This document shows, piece after piece, positions 8,451-16,642 of a stretch of 64,000 nucleotides of DNA (position 1 is its first letter; every line of letters begins with the position of its first letter). The notes beneath the pieces are model-generated. The model saw nothing but the letters and a program-made list of their open reading frames with translations. It ran no database searches and was not told where the DNA came from. Source of the stretch: Umezawaea endophytica (lineage in GTDB: Bacteria > Actinomycetota > Actinomycetes > Mycobacteriales > Pseudonocardiaceae); the NCBI RefSeq assembly GCF_025061645.1, contig NZ_JANYMP010000007.1:25561-89560 (forward strand). Direction: 5' to 3'. The translations under genes were made by a program, and so were the position numbers.

Positions 8451-9466
8451 CGCGTCACGCGGTCGTCCAAGCGGTCAAGTGCGCGCTCGTGGCGGTGCTC
8501 GCCTGGCTGCTCGCGGACCGGGTACTCGGTCTGCCCCAACCGTTCCTCGCGCCGTACGCGGCCGTGCTGATGATCGAGTCGACCGTCTACCGGTCGGTCA
8601 AGGGCTCGGTCCAGCAGGTGGCGGCCACGGCGTCCGCCGTGCTGCTGGCGTTCGTGGTATCCCGGATCGTCCCGGACACCGCAGCGGCGCTGGGCGTGGC
8701 GGTGCTCACGGGCGTGCTGCTCGGCCGGTGGTCCGTCTTCGGCGAAGGGGGCCGGTGGATCGGCGTCACGGCGGTGCTGGTCCTCACCACGAGCGGCGCC
8801 ACCGACGGCGTGCTGCTGGTGGACCGGCTGCTGGAGACCGCACTCGGCGTCGCGCTCGGGACGGTCGTCAACGCGCTCGTGCTGCCCCCGACGTACTCGC
8901 GGTGGGCCGGGTCGGCGACCTCCGACCTCGTCCGCGAGCTGCGCGGGGTGCTGACCGGGTTGGCGAGGGCCCTGCGCGACACGGAGACGCCGCGCGACCC
9001 GCAGGCCTGGGTGCGGCGGGTGCGGCGGTCCGAACACCTCGTGCGGCGGGCGGAGGAGGCGGTCGGCTGGAGCGACGAGGCCGACCACCTGAACGTGCGC
9101 CGCGCGCGCCGCGACCGCAACTCCCACGACACCGCCGAAGCGGGCCTGCGCGAGGCCTGGCCGCGGCTGGTGCAGATCACTGAGGCGGTGCGCTCCGGCG
9201 CCGACTCCGGCCCGGTCGACCGCTACCCCGGCCGCGAGTCGCGCGCGGAGTACGCCGACCTGCTCGACGCGCTCGCGGACGTCGTCGGCGAGGTCGAGGT
9301 CCGGGGCGAGGAGTTCGAGCACGCGGTCACCCGCACCAGGGACCAGCTCAAGGCGCTGGACGAGCGCGTGACCACGGACCCCGACCAGTCACCGGGCTCG
9401 GCGCGCGGCCTGGGCGTGATGCTGCTGCCCGCACGGGCGGCGCTCGACGCGCTGACGCGGAGCTAG
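8447..9466 (+). CDS. FUSC family (aromatic acid exporter-like) inner-membrane protein
   Basis: This 339-residue protein has an N-terminal membrane half of about five to six hydrophobic helices (residues 5-150, including GLPQPFLAPYAAVLMIES and LLETALGVALGTVVNALVLPP) and a long charged, helical cytosolic C-terminal half. This layout is typical of short FUSC/ArAE-type proteins, relatives of the AaeB p-hydroxybenzoic acid efflux pump. Export of aromatic acids would fit the ring-cleavage genes elsewhere in the window, but the substrate is inferred from family only. The start GTG overlaps the stop of the upstream helical protein. Downstream lies a repeat-bearing spacer without coding potential. Confidence 0.8.
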   Translation: MTRHAVVQAVKCALVAVLAWLLADRVLGLPQPFLAPYAAVLMIESTVYRSVKGSVQQVAATASAVLLAFVVSRIVPDTAAALGVAVLTGVLLGRWSVFGEGGRWIGVTAVLVLTTSGATDGVLLVDRLLETALGVALGTVVNALVLPPTYSRWAGSATSDLVRELRGVLTGLARALRDTETPRDPQAWVRRVRRSEHLVRRAEEAVGWSDEADHLNVRRARRDRNSHDTAEAGLREAWPRLVQITEAVRSGADSGPVDRYPGRESRAEYADLLDALADVVGEVEVRGEEFEHAVTRTRDQLKALDERVTTDPDQSPGSARGLGVMLLPARAALDALTRS

Positions 9467-9541
9467 CGCGCCCGACCCCGACGACGGAGCCGCACGACGA
9501 AGGCCGGTGGACACCTCGCTGGTCCGCCGGCGGTTCGGCCT

Positions 9542-9717
9542 CGACTCGCGCGTGACGACGACCGGGGCCCGCTCAGCCGACCACCGGCGGATCAGCGACG
9601 ACTCGCACGTGCCGTAAACCGCGCACGAGATCCGCCGCACCGGCCACGGCTCGCACGTGCCGTGGACCTCAGCCCCGCAGCACCTACCACCAGCGGACCA
9701 GCCACGACTCGCGCGTG
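9542..9717. repeat. Four imperfect copies of a short GC-rich repeat in an intergenic spacer
   Basis: Within the 269-base gap after the FUSC gene the motif CG(A/G)CTCGC(A/G)CGTG begins at 9542, 9599, 9647 and 9705 (spacings 57, 48 and 58). Each copy is preceded by a variant of CGGATCAGC or CGGACCAGC, so the unit is about 30 bases. Copies 2 and 3 continue alike with CCGT, so part of the flank repeats too. No ribosome-binding site or plausible codon pattern accompanies them on either strand. Its role is unknown: tandem operator, RNA element and decayed repeat are all possible. Confidence 0.6.
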
Positions 9718-9735
9718 GCCTGATCCGCCGAGCCG

Positions 9736-10149
9736 CTACCCGGCCGAGTGACCGCAAACCACCTCGGCCCAGATCGTCTTCCCCCACGACCGCACGGCAC
9801 TCCCCCACCGCTGCGCCAACTGGTCCACCATGACCAGACCACGGCCGCGGTTCGCGCCGAAGCGGGACAACCCGAGCACCGGCAGGTGCGACGGATCCGC
9901 GTCGGCGACCTCCATACGCACCAGTTTCCGCTGGTCAGGAACCCACAGCCGGGCGAACAGCGGTTGGACGCCGTGGTCGTAGGCGTTGCTGACCAGCTCG
10001 GTGGCGAGCAGTTCGACGTCCTCGACGCAGTCCGGGTCCTCGGCCGCCAGCATCACCCGGATCCGCGCGCGCAGATCGGCCAGCGGCGGTACCGCGTGGC
10101 GTTGGAGATCCACGTCGATCCGCGCCGGGTGCGCCCTAGAGCCCGTCAT
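9736..10149 (-). CDS. Anti-sigma-factor-type ATP-binding protein (HATPase_c_2)
   Basis: This 137-residue, single-domain GHKL ATPase resembles the RsbW/SpoIIAB-like histidine-kinase-fold proteins of actinomycetes. The N-box is ELVSNAYDHG (about residues 51-60) and the G-box is RGRGLVMVDQLAQRWG (about 101-116). Such proteins bind or phosphorylate STAS-domain antagonists and so control sigma factors. A STAS protein is encoded at 28730 in this window, but there is no evidence that the two interact. The gene is divergent from the heme-oxygenase-like gene across 245 bases. Its start is ATG; no clear Shine-Dalgarno sequence is visible, so it may be leaderless. Confidence 0.85.
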   Translation of the reverse strand: MTGSRAHPARIDVDLQRHAVPPLADLRARIRVMLAAEDPDCVEDVELLATELVSNAYDHGVQPLFARLWVPDQRKLVRMEVADADPSHLPVLGLSRFGANRGRGLVMVDQLAQRWGSAVRSWGKTIWAEVVCGHSAG

Positions 10150-10394
10150 CGCACTTCGACCTCACGCCCGTCGTCCCCCAGTGATCCCCCGCCGGTCCGC
10201 TGACGGCCGGCTCGTCGTGCTCATCGGACGGGTGAACAGCCGTCCCAGTTCCACGGCGCGACGCACACCAAAAGACCGGGGTTCCCGTTCCCGGACCGGC
10301 CAAACCCCTGGAACCGCGAGTTCCGGACGGGTTGCTGTTGGGCCGTTCGGGGTATTCGGCCTGGGTGTCCAAAGCCCAACCCCAGGAGTGCACC

Positions 10395-11372
10395 ATGCGC
10401 CTTCCCACGCCACGAGGTCCGGTGAGCGAAGCCCTCGCGGACGGACTGCGCGGGTCCACCCCCCTGTCGATCGCGGTTCCCGACGTCCCGGTGGATCGAG
10501 TCCTGCACGACGACGACCTCCAGCTCTCGCTGTGGATCTGCTACGAGATGCACTACCGGGGCTTCGACGGCGTCGCCGACTCCTGGGAGTGGGACCCGTC
10601 GCTGATCGCGCTCCGCCGGGAGCTGGAAGCGCCGTGGCTGCGCGCCCTGCGACGGCTCGCCCCGCCGCGGGTCGTGGAGCCGGACGCGGTGCCCGCCGCG
10701 CTGGCCGAACTCGTCGCGGCCGACGACGGTCCTCCGCTCGCGGGTTTCCTCCAGCGGGAGGCCACGGTCGAGCAGTTCCGGGAGTTCGTGGCGCAGCGCT
10801 CGGTCTACCACCTGAAGGAGGCCGACCCCCATTCGTGGGCGATCCCCCGGATGACGGGCCCGACCAAGGCGGCGCTGGTGGAGATCCAGGCGGACGAGTA
10901 CGGCGGCGGGCGGGTGGAGCGGATGCACTCCGAGCTGTTCCGCGCCGTCATGCGCGCGCTCGACCTGGACGACGCCTACGGCCGGTACGTGGACGACGCG
11001 GCCGCGGTGACGCTGGCCGTGACCAACACGATCTCGCTGTTCGGCCTGCGCCGGGAACTGGGCGGCGCGCTCGTCGGCCACCTGGCGGCGTTCGAGATGA
11101 CCTCCTCGCTGCCGAACCGCCGCTACGGCAACGGACTGCGCCGCCTGGGCGGGGACGCGACGGCGACCAGGTTCTACGACGAGCACGTGGAGGCCGACGC
11201 GGTGCACGAGCAGATCGCCGCGCACGACCTGTGCGGCGGTTACGCGCGACAGCACCCGGAGGCGGCGTCGGAGATCCTATTCGGGGCCGCGGCGTGCCTC
11301 GCGGTCGAGGCCGAGTTCGGCCGCCACCTGCTGGACCGGTGGGCCGGGAATCCCTTGTCCCGCACGGCCTGA
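10395..11372 (+). CDS. Heme-oxygenase-like iron-containing redox enzyme family protein
   Basis: The 325-residue protein belongs to the heme-oxygenase-fold, diiron-type group annotated as iron-containing redox enzymes (Haem_oxygenas_2). Candidate metal ligands sit where the family places them: YEMHYRG (about residues 50-56), EIQADEYGGG (about 162-171) and DEHVEADAVHEQIAAHD near the C-terminal end. Relatives include N-oxygenases and carbon-carbon cleaving enzymes, so an O2-activating role is likely, but the substrate is unknown. AGGAG lies seven bases before the chosen ATG. The CDGSH iron-sulfur gene follows after 44 bases, and the pair occurs in other actinomycetes, so the small protein may be its electron donor. 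Confidence 0.85.
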   Translation: MRLPTPRGPVSEALADGLRGSTPLSIAVPDVPVDRVLHDDDLQLSLWICYEMHYRGFDGVADSWEWDPSLIALRRELEAPWLRALRRLAPPRVVEPDAVPAALAELVAADDGPPLAGFLQREATVEQFREFVAQRSVYHLKEADPHSWAIPRMTGPTKAALVEIQADEYGGGRVERMHSELFRAVMRALDLDDAYGRYVDDAAAVTLAVTNTISLFGLRRELGGALVGHLAAFEMTSSLPNRRYGNGLRRLGGDATATRFYDEHVEADAVHEQIAAHDLCGGYARQHPEAASEILFGAAACLAVEAEFGRHLLDRWAGNPLSRTA

Positions 11373-11416
11373 GATCGGGTTGTGTGGGATCGAGCGGGAG
11401 CGGGTAACCCGTTCTT

Positions 11417-11641
11417 GTGGGCAGATCAACGGAAAGCCGCGCGACCATCACGTCCTATGAGGACGGACCGCTGCTCGTGCGCGGTGATTTCGAGCTGCGC
11501 ACGCAGTCGGGCGAGGTGATCGACGGAGGACGTGGCACCGTGGCGCTGTGCCGCTGTGGACTCTCCGCGATCAAGCCGCTGTGCGACGGAACCCACAAGG
11601 CGGGCAAGTTCCACGCTTCCGGTGGAGATCGCGAACGGTGA
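11417..11641 (+). CDS. CDGSH-type [2Fe-2S] protein
   Basis: The product is 74 residues long. It contains the full CDGSH signature: Cys45, Cys47, Cys56 and His60 in CRCGLSAIKPLCDGTH, with the conserved Ser50 and Pro54 spacing. This 3-Cys/1-His arrangement holds a redox-active, pH-sensitive [2Fe-2S] cluster (mitoNEET type). The start at GTG 11417 has no strong ribosome-binding site, so the N-terminus is uncertain, but the cluster domain is not affected. It follows the diiron-type gene on the same strand and probably acts with it in electron transfer or iron-sulfur handling. Confidence 0.9.
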   Translation: MGRSTESRATITSYEDGPLLVRGDFELRTQSGEVIDGGRGTVALCRCGLSAIKPLCDGTHKAGKFHASGGDRER

Positions 11642-11715
11642 TCCCCGGCACGTGTGAACCCGGCGAGGTCGGGTATGCCCCACCCAAGTACCACAACGGA
11701 CAAACAGGAGGAAGC

Positions 11716-12255
11716 GTGACGACGATCGAGAAGTCGGTAGACGTGGAAGTCCCCGTCACGACCGCCTACAACCAGTGGACGCAGTTCGAGTCCCTCCCGG
11801 CGTTCATGGAGGGCGTCGAGAAGATCAACCAGCTCAGCGCCACCCGCACCCACTGGGTCACGAAGATCGGCGGTGTCAGCCGCGAGTTCGACGCCGAGAT
11901 CACCGAGCAGCACCCGGACGAGCGGATCGCCTGGCACACCGTGGGTGACACGGAAGAGGGCACGTCGCACGGCGGTGTGGTGACCTTCCACCGCATCAGC
12001 GACACCACCACCAGGGTCAACCTCCAGATGGAGTACCAGCCGGAGTCCTTCGTCGAGAAGGCCGGAGCCGCGCTCGGCGTGGTGGGCAGCCGGGTGAAGG
12101 GCGACCTGGACCGCTTCAAGGACTTCATCGAGCAGCAGGGCACCGAGACGGGTGCCTGGCGCGGTGACGTCGACGCGGCGCCGCAGCACCGCACCGGCCA
12201 TCCCGAGGACGGTCGCGGTGAGCCGCCGCTGGCGAGCGGTTCGCCGATCCTCTAG
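11716..12255 (+). CDS. SRPBCC family (cyclase/dehydrase-like) protein
   Basis: The 179-residue protein has the START-like SRPBCC fold signature at its N-terminus (TTIEKSVDVEVPVTTAYNQW, FESLPAFMEGVEKI) and later YQPESFVEKAGAALGVV. It is the common actinomycete stand-alone version, often labelled polyketide cyclase/dehydrase or coenzyme Q-binding protein Coq10-like, with a probable small hydrophobic ligand cavity. The C-terminal 30 residues are low-complexity and charged. Start GTG is set by a perfect AGGAGGA three bases into the upstream leader. It follows the CDGSH gene by 74 bases and is closed by a hairpin at 12270. Confidence 0.85.
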   Translation: MTTIEKSVDVEVPVTTAYNQWTQFESLPAFMEGVEKINQLSATRTHWVTKIGGVSREFDAEITEQHPDERIAWHTVGDTEEGTSHGGVVTFHRISDTTTRVNLQMEYQPESFVEKAGAALGVVGSRVKGDLDRFKDFIEQQGTETGAWRGDVDAAPQHRTGHPEDGRGEPPLASGSPIL

Positions 12256-12269
12256 CGATACCAGGCTTC

Positions 12270-12302
12270 GAGGGCCCGGTGCGGACTCCGCACCGGGCCC
12301 TC
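12270..12302 (+). terminator. Hairpin terminator after the SRPBCC gene
   Basis: A perfect 15-base stem (12270-12284 with 12288-12302) has only ACT in the loop and begins 15 bases after the stop codon. There is no T-run. Confidence 0.75.
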
Positions 12303-12378
12303 GCGCGTCCGCCCACCGTGCGGCACGGCCGTTCGGGCAACACAATGACGATCACCACCGACAACACTGGAGGCGCAC

Positions 12379-12945
12379 ATGCCGGAACCCGTCCTGCAAA
12401 TCGTCATCGGCAGCACCAGGCCGGGCAGGGCAGGTGGCCCCGTCGCCGCGTGGTTCGCCGGGGAGGCGAGGGCGCACGGCGGGTTCACCGTCGAGGTGGT
12501 CGACCTCGCCGAGGTGGCGCTGCCGATGTTCGACGAGCCGAACCACCCGATGACCGGCAAGTACGTGCACGACCACACGGAGGCGTGGAGCGAGGTCGTC
12601 CGCCGCGCCTCCGCCTACGTGTTCGTCACGCCGGAGTACAACAACGGCTACCCCGCGCCGCTGAAGAACGCGATCGACTACCTCAACGCCGAGTGGCGGG
12701 ACAAGCCCGTCGGCTTCGTGTCCTACGGCGGCGTGTCGGCGGGCACGCGGGCCGTGGCGCAGCTCAAGCAGGTCGTGACCACGCTCCGGATGGTGCCGGT
12801 CCAGGACGCGGTGAACATCCCGTTCATCCAGCAGTTCGTCGCCGACGGCGTCCTGACGCCCAATGACGTGATGACCTCGGCGTCGAAGGTGATGCTCGAC
12901 GAGCTGGTGAAGCTGAGCACCGCCCTGTCCGCCATTCGAGACTGA
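12379..12945 (+). CDS. NAD(P)H-dependent FMN reductase
   Basis: The 188-residue protein is a flavodoxin-fold reductase. It shows the phosphate-binding loop GSTRPGR near the start and the flavin motif PEYNNGYPAPLKNAIDYL at about residues 82-99. It is predicted to reduce flavin, quinone or azo compounds with NAD(P)H in the cytosol. GGAGG precedes the ATG at good spacing. The gene stands alone between two hairpin or promoter regions. It could supply reduced flavin to monooxygenases in the window, but no direct linkage is visible. Confidence 0.9.
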   Translation: MPEPVLQIVIGSTRPGRAGGPVAAWFAGEARAHGGFTVEVVDLAEVALPMFDEPNHPMTGKYVHDHTEAWSEVVRRASAYVFVTPEYNNGYPAPLKNAIDYLNAEWRDKPVGFVSYGGVSAGTRAVAQLKQVVTTLRMVPVQDAVNIPFIQQFVADGVLTPNDVMTSASKVMLDELVKLSTALSAIRD

Positions 12946-13040
12946 CTGGCGAGGACTCACTACTTTCGTCAGTTCTCCCGAACACCGGCCGTCGAAACAA
13001 TGCGGGTTGTCCGCGCACCTGTTCCGACGGGAGACCCGAC

Positions 13041-15524
13041 GTGGCACGACCTTCCCCGACCCGCCGCGGCTTGACCGCGCTGGTGGTGGCCGCCACCGCC
13101 AGCGCCCTGATGCCCTTCGCAGGCACGGCCTCGGCCGCGGACAACCCGTGGACCAAGGTCGACGGCGCCGCGGCCCGGTCGGCCGCGCAGGCCGACGTCC
13201 GCACCGACCGGTTCACCGGGTACACCCTCGACCGGGCCGCGCTGGCGGCGGACCTCGACGGGTCGGCGGAGCTGGAGGTCGTGCTGCCGACGCCCGCGGG
13301 CACGTTCGAGCGCTTCGCGCTGGCCGACGCGCCGGTGATGGAGCCCGAACTGGCGGCGAGGCACCCGGAGATCAGGACGTACGCCGGCCGGGGCTTGGAC
13401 GACCCGACCGCGTCGGTCCGCGCGGACCTGACGCCGCTGGGCTTCCACGCCTCGGTGCGGTCGCCGCGGGGCCAGTGGTTCGTCGACCCGTACTCCCACC
13501 GCGACCAAGGGCTCTACGCGAGCTTCTACGGCCACGACCTCAACCCGGTCGGGCCGCTGCGGGAGACCGACGTCGACCGCGTGGCGCGGGCGGTCCACCC
13601 CGTCGGCACCTCACCGGTCGTGCGCCTGCGCACCTACCGGCTGGCGCTCGTCACCGACCCGTCCTACGCCCGCTACTTCGGCGCGGAGAACGTGACCGCC
13701 GCCAAGGTGACGCTGGTCAACCGCGTCGCGCAGGTCTACGAGGACGAGACCGCGATCCGACTGCTGCTCGTCAAGGACAGTGACAAGACGAACCTCGACA
13801 CCGAAGCGCTGGCCACCGGCCCGAACGGTCCGTGCGGCGCCGCGCCTTGCTACACGCCCAAGGAGCTGTCGACCTGCGGGATCGAGACGCTCGGCCGCAA
13901 CGCGACCGTGCTCGGCCAGTTGATCGGCGCCGCGAACTACGACATCGGGCACATCGCGCTGGGCGTCAACGGCGGCGGCGTCGCGGGGCAGGGCGTCGGC
14001 GGCGCCGAGAAGGCCGTGGGGTGCACCGGGCTGCCCACGCCCGTCGGCGACTTCTTCGCGGTCGACTACGTGGCGCACGAGATGGGCCACCAGTTCTCCG
14101 CGAACCACACGTTCGACGGCGACCAGTGGAGCTGCGGCGGCGGCAACCGCAGCGCGGGCACGTCCTACGAGCCGGGCAGCGGGTCGTCGATCATGGCGTA
14201 CGCGGGCATCTGCCGCCAGGACAACCTCCAGCGCCACAGCGACCCGTACTGGTCGCACGGCAGCCACACCGAGATCACCTCGTACGTGTCGGCGGCCCTG
14301 CCGCGCGACACCGAGGTGCAGAACGTCGCGCTGCGCGACTTCGACGGCGCCGACTCGTTCTCGGTGACCTACCGGGGCCGGACGTCCACCCCGATCGCGC
14401 ACGGCGCAGGCTACACCCCGGAGGCGATCAAGGCCGCCGTCGAGGCGATCCTGCCCAGGGGCGCGGAGGTCTCCGTCGCGGGCTTCGGCGACAACGACTA
14501 CCGCCCGACCCCGTTCGACGACACCGGCTTCCAGGTCACGTTCGGCGGCACCCTCGCGGGCCTGGACGTGCCCGCGCTCGGCGTCGTGGCGACCGGCGCG
14601 ACCGGCTTCGTCGGCGAGACGACCCAGGGCGGGCCGCAGGACAACGGCGGCCACCGCGTCCAGTCCACCCGCAACCACCCGCCCGTCGTGGTCACGGCGA
14701 AGAAGCACACGATCCCGGCGCGCACGCCGTTCGCGCTGACCGGCAGGGCTATCGACCCCGACGGCGACCCCGTGACCTACCTGTGGGAGCAGAACGACCT
14801 CGGTGACGACAACGGCACGTCGTTGGTGGACAACACCAAGACCGCCGGTCCGCTGTTCCGCGTGTTCGGCACCACCGCCGTCGTCACCGACGCGGACGCG
14901 CTGAAGTACTACTCCCCCGGCGAGAACACGGTGACCACCGACCCGAGGCGCGTCTTCCCCGACCTGGCGCAGATCGCGGCGGGCCACACCAACGCGGCCA
15001 CGGGCGCGTGCCCGGCCGCACCCCCGCCGCCCACGACCGGCAGCGGGACGAACCTGACGCCCGACCTGGTCGACTGCTACTCGGAGTTCCTGCCCACGAG
15101 CGACTGGGTCGGCGTCGACGGCTCCCGCACCCTGCACTTCAAGCTCACCGCCCGCGACGGCGCGCAGGGCGGGGGCGGGATCGGCAGCGCCGACACGGCA
15201 CTGGTCGTCGCACCGGGCACCGGCCCGTTCCTGGTGACCTCGCAGGGTTCGGCGACCGCCTACCGGGGCGGGTCGAGGCAGGCGGTCACCTGGGACGTGG
15301 CGGGCACCGGCGCGGCGCCGATCGGGACGAAGGCCGTGCGGATCACGTTCTCCACCGACGGCGGCCTGACGTTCCCGCACGTGCTGGCGAGCCGGACCCG
15401 CAACGACGGGTCGGAGACCGTGACCCTGCCCAGGATCTCGACGACCAAGGGCCGGATCAGGGTCGAGGCCGTGGGCAACGTCTTCTTCGACCTGAACGAC
15501 GCGGACATCACCGTGACCGGCTGA
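13041..15524 (+). CDS. Secreted reprolysin-like zinc metalloprotease
   Basis: The 827-residue precursor has a signal peptide (to about residue 34, ending AGTASA). A propeptide-like region precedes a metzincin catalytic domain with HEMGHQFSANH (zinc ligands His346, His350 and His356, base Glu347) and the downstream Met-turn SIMAY. Cysteines around the catalytic domain (CSCG-type spacing) suggest disulfides outside the cell. The C-terminal half carries Ig-like/FN3-like beta segments, for example DPDGDPVTYLWEQNDLG, and a final domain with SDGGLTFP. The start is GTG with GGGAGA upstream. It is monocistronic and would digest extracellular protein. Confidence 0.9.
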   Translation: MARPSPTRRGLTALVVAATASALMPFAGTASAADNPWTKVDGAAARSAAQADVRTDRFTGYTLDRAALAADLDGSAELEVVLPTPAGTFERFALADAPVMEPELAARHPEIRTYAGRGLDDPTASVRADLTPLGFHASVRSPRGQWFVDPYSHRDQGLYASFYGHDLNPVGPLRETDVDRVARAVHPVGTSPVVRLRTYRLALVTDPSYARYFGAENVTAAKVTLVNRVAQVYEDETAIRLLLVKDSDKTNLDTEALATGPNGPCGAAPCYTPKELSTCGIETLGRNATVLGQLIGAANYDIGHIALGVNGGGVAGQGVGGAEKAVGCTGLPTPVGDFFAVDYVAHEMGHQFSANHTFDGDQWSCGGGNRSAGTSYEPGSGSSIMAYAGICRQDNLQRHSDPYWSHGSHTEITSYVSAALPRDTEVQNVALRDFDGADSFSVTYRGRTSTPIAHGAGYTPEAIKAAVEAILPRGAEVSVAGFGDNDYRPTPFDDTGFQVTFGGTLAGLDVPALGVVATGATGFVGETTQGGPQDNGGHRVQSTRNHPPVVVTAKKHTIPARTPFALTGRAIDPDGDPVTYLWEQNDLGDDNGTSLVDNTKTAGPLFRVFGTTAVVTDADALKYYSPGENTVTTDPRRVFPDLAQIAAGHTNAATGACPAAPPPPTTGSGTNLTPDLVDCYSEFLPTSDWVGVDGSRTLHFKLTARDGAQGGGGIGSADTALVVAPGTGPFLVTSQGSATAYRGGSRQAVTWDVAGTGAAPIGTKAVRITFSTDGGLTFPHVLASRTRNDGSETVTLPRISTTKGRIRVEAVGNVFFDLNDADITVTG

Positions 15525-15653
15525 GCACCCCGGCGGTCCTCCTCGGAGCGGCGGCGGCCGGCGGGAATCCGGTGGATCATGGCTTTCCGGCCAGTTCCAC
15601 CGGGTGAGCGCCGTCGTTAGCGTCGAGTCACCGAAACGAGGAGGACCGGCTCG

Positions 15654-16316
15654 ATGGTGCACGCGCAAGTCGTTCTGTTCGACGGGTTTGACCCGTTGGA
15701 CGTCATCGCCCCGTACGAGGTGCTGGAGGCCGCGGGCACGGCCACCGAAGGGTTGCTGACGGTCGAACTGGTGTCGGCCGAAGGCCCGCGCGAGGTGCCG
15801 AGCGGGCTCGCGTCGGTGTCGCTGCGGGCGACCGCGGCGCTGGACCCAGCCCGTGCGGACCTGGTCGTCGTGCCGGGCGCGCTGGGACGGCTCCCCGACG
15901 ATGACGAGCCAACCGACGACAGCATCCCGGTGATCCTGGCCCGCACGCTCGAAACCGCGCTGCCCACCCTGCTCGGGGAGGCGCTCGACCGGCCGGGGCT
16001 GACGGTGGCCACGGTGTGCGGCGGTTCGCTGGTCCTGGCGATGGCGGGGCTGATCGAGGGTCGTCCGGCGACGACCCACCACCTCGGCCTCGACCTGCTC
16101 GGCGCCACCGGCGCGGTGGCCGTCGACGCCCGCGTCGTCGACGACGGCGACCTGGTGACCGGCTCGTCGGTCACGTCGGGCCTGGACCTGGCACTGCACT
16201 TGGTGGAACGCGAACTGGGTCCCCGCGTGGCCCACGCCGTGGAGAAGCTCATCGCGCACGAGCGCCGCGGCGTGGTGTGGCGCCCCACCGGCGTCGAACC
16301 GACGGTGGGGGTCTGA
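15654..16316 (+). CDS. DJ-1/PfpI family protein
   Basis: The 220-residue protein has the class I glutamine-amidotransferase-like fold of DJ-1/PfpI. The nucleophile elbow is VCGGSL with Cys122, and the acidic residue expected near the N-terminus is in FDPLDVIAPYEVLE. Lacking an AraC domain, it is a stand-alone member; relatives are isonitrile hydratases, chaperones or deglycases. GAGGAGG lies upstream of the ATG. It begins a three-gene run with a short beta-rich protein (gap of two bases) and an HD-domain protein that overlaps by four bases. Confidence 0.85.
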   Translation: MVHAQVVLFDGFDPLDVIAPYEVLEAAGTATEGLLTVELVSAEGPREVPSGLASVSLRATAALDPARADLVVVPGALGRLPDDDEPTDDSIPVILARTLETALPTLLGEALDRPGLTVATVCGGSLVLAMAGLIEGRPATTHHLGLDLLGATGAVAVDARVVDDGDLVTGSSVTSGLDLALHLVERELGPRVAHAVEKLIAHERRGVVWRPTGVEPTVGV

Positions 16317-16318
16317 CC

Positions 16319-16642
16319 ATGTCGGTGGAAGGCACCTGGGACCTCGTGGTCGACACGCCGCTCGGCAAGCAGCGGGCGGTGCTCGAACTGTCCACTCGGG
16401 ACGGTGAGTTGCGCGGCACCGCCCGCGACCTCAAGCACGGCGAGGAGGTCGAACTGGTCGACCTCGTGGTCGACGGCGACCGCCTGACCTGGACGCAGAG
16501 CATCACCAAGCCCATGCGGCTGAACCTCGCGTTCGACGTCACGGTGGGCGGCGACGAGATGACCGGCCACTCGAAGGCGGGCAGGCTCCCCCGGTCCAAG
16601 GTCAGCGGGCACCGCGCCGCCCCGGAAGGCGGCCGACCTTGA
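16319..16642 (+). CDS. Small beta-rich protein of unknown function
   Basis: The 107-residue product (MSVEGTWDLVVDTPLGKQRA start) consists mostly of short beta strands with alternating charged and hydrophobic residues. I do not recognise a named family. Its opening (GTWDLVVDTPLGKQ) resembles small lipocalin-like proteins that sometimes accompany hydrolases or transferases in actinomycetes. It is translated immediately after the DJ-1 gene (two-base gap) and its TGA overlaps the TTG start of the HD-domain gene, so it is part of that operon. Confidence 0.7.
   Translation: MSVEGTWDLVVDTPLGKQRAVLELSTRDGELRGTARDLKHGEEVELVDLVVDGDRLTWTQSITKPMRLNLAFDVTVGGDEMTGHSKAGRLPRSKVSGHRAAPEGGRP

Noticed and set aside
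9389-9808. Possible small gene on the minus strand across the repeats
   Set aside because: It would overlap both neighbours, has no ribosome site, and its Arg-rich composition follows from the repeats.
12946-13040. CTGAC/GTCAG inverted repeat before the metalloprotease
   Set aside because: Arms of only five bases; no other support for a regulatory site.
13611-16259. Long minus-strand reading frame of 882 residues opposite the metalloprotease and DJ-1 genes
   Set aside because: It covers two genes on the other strand, has no family signature, and its Arg/Gly/His-rich composition is that of an antisense frame.
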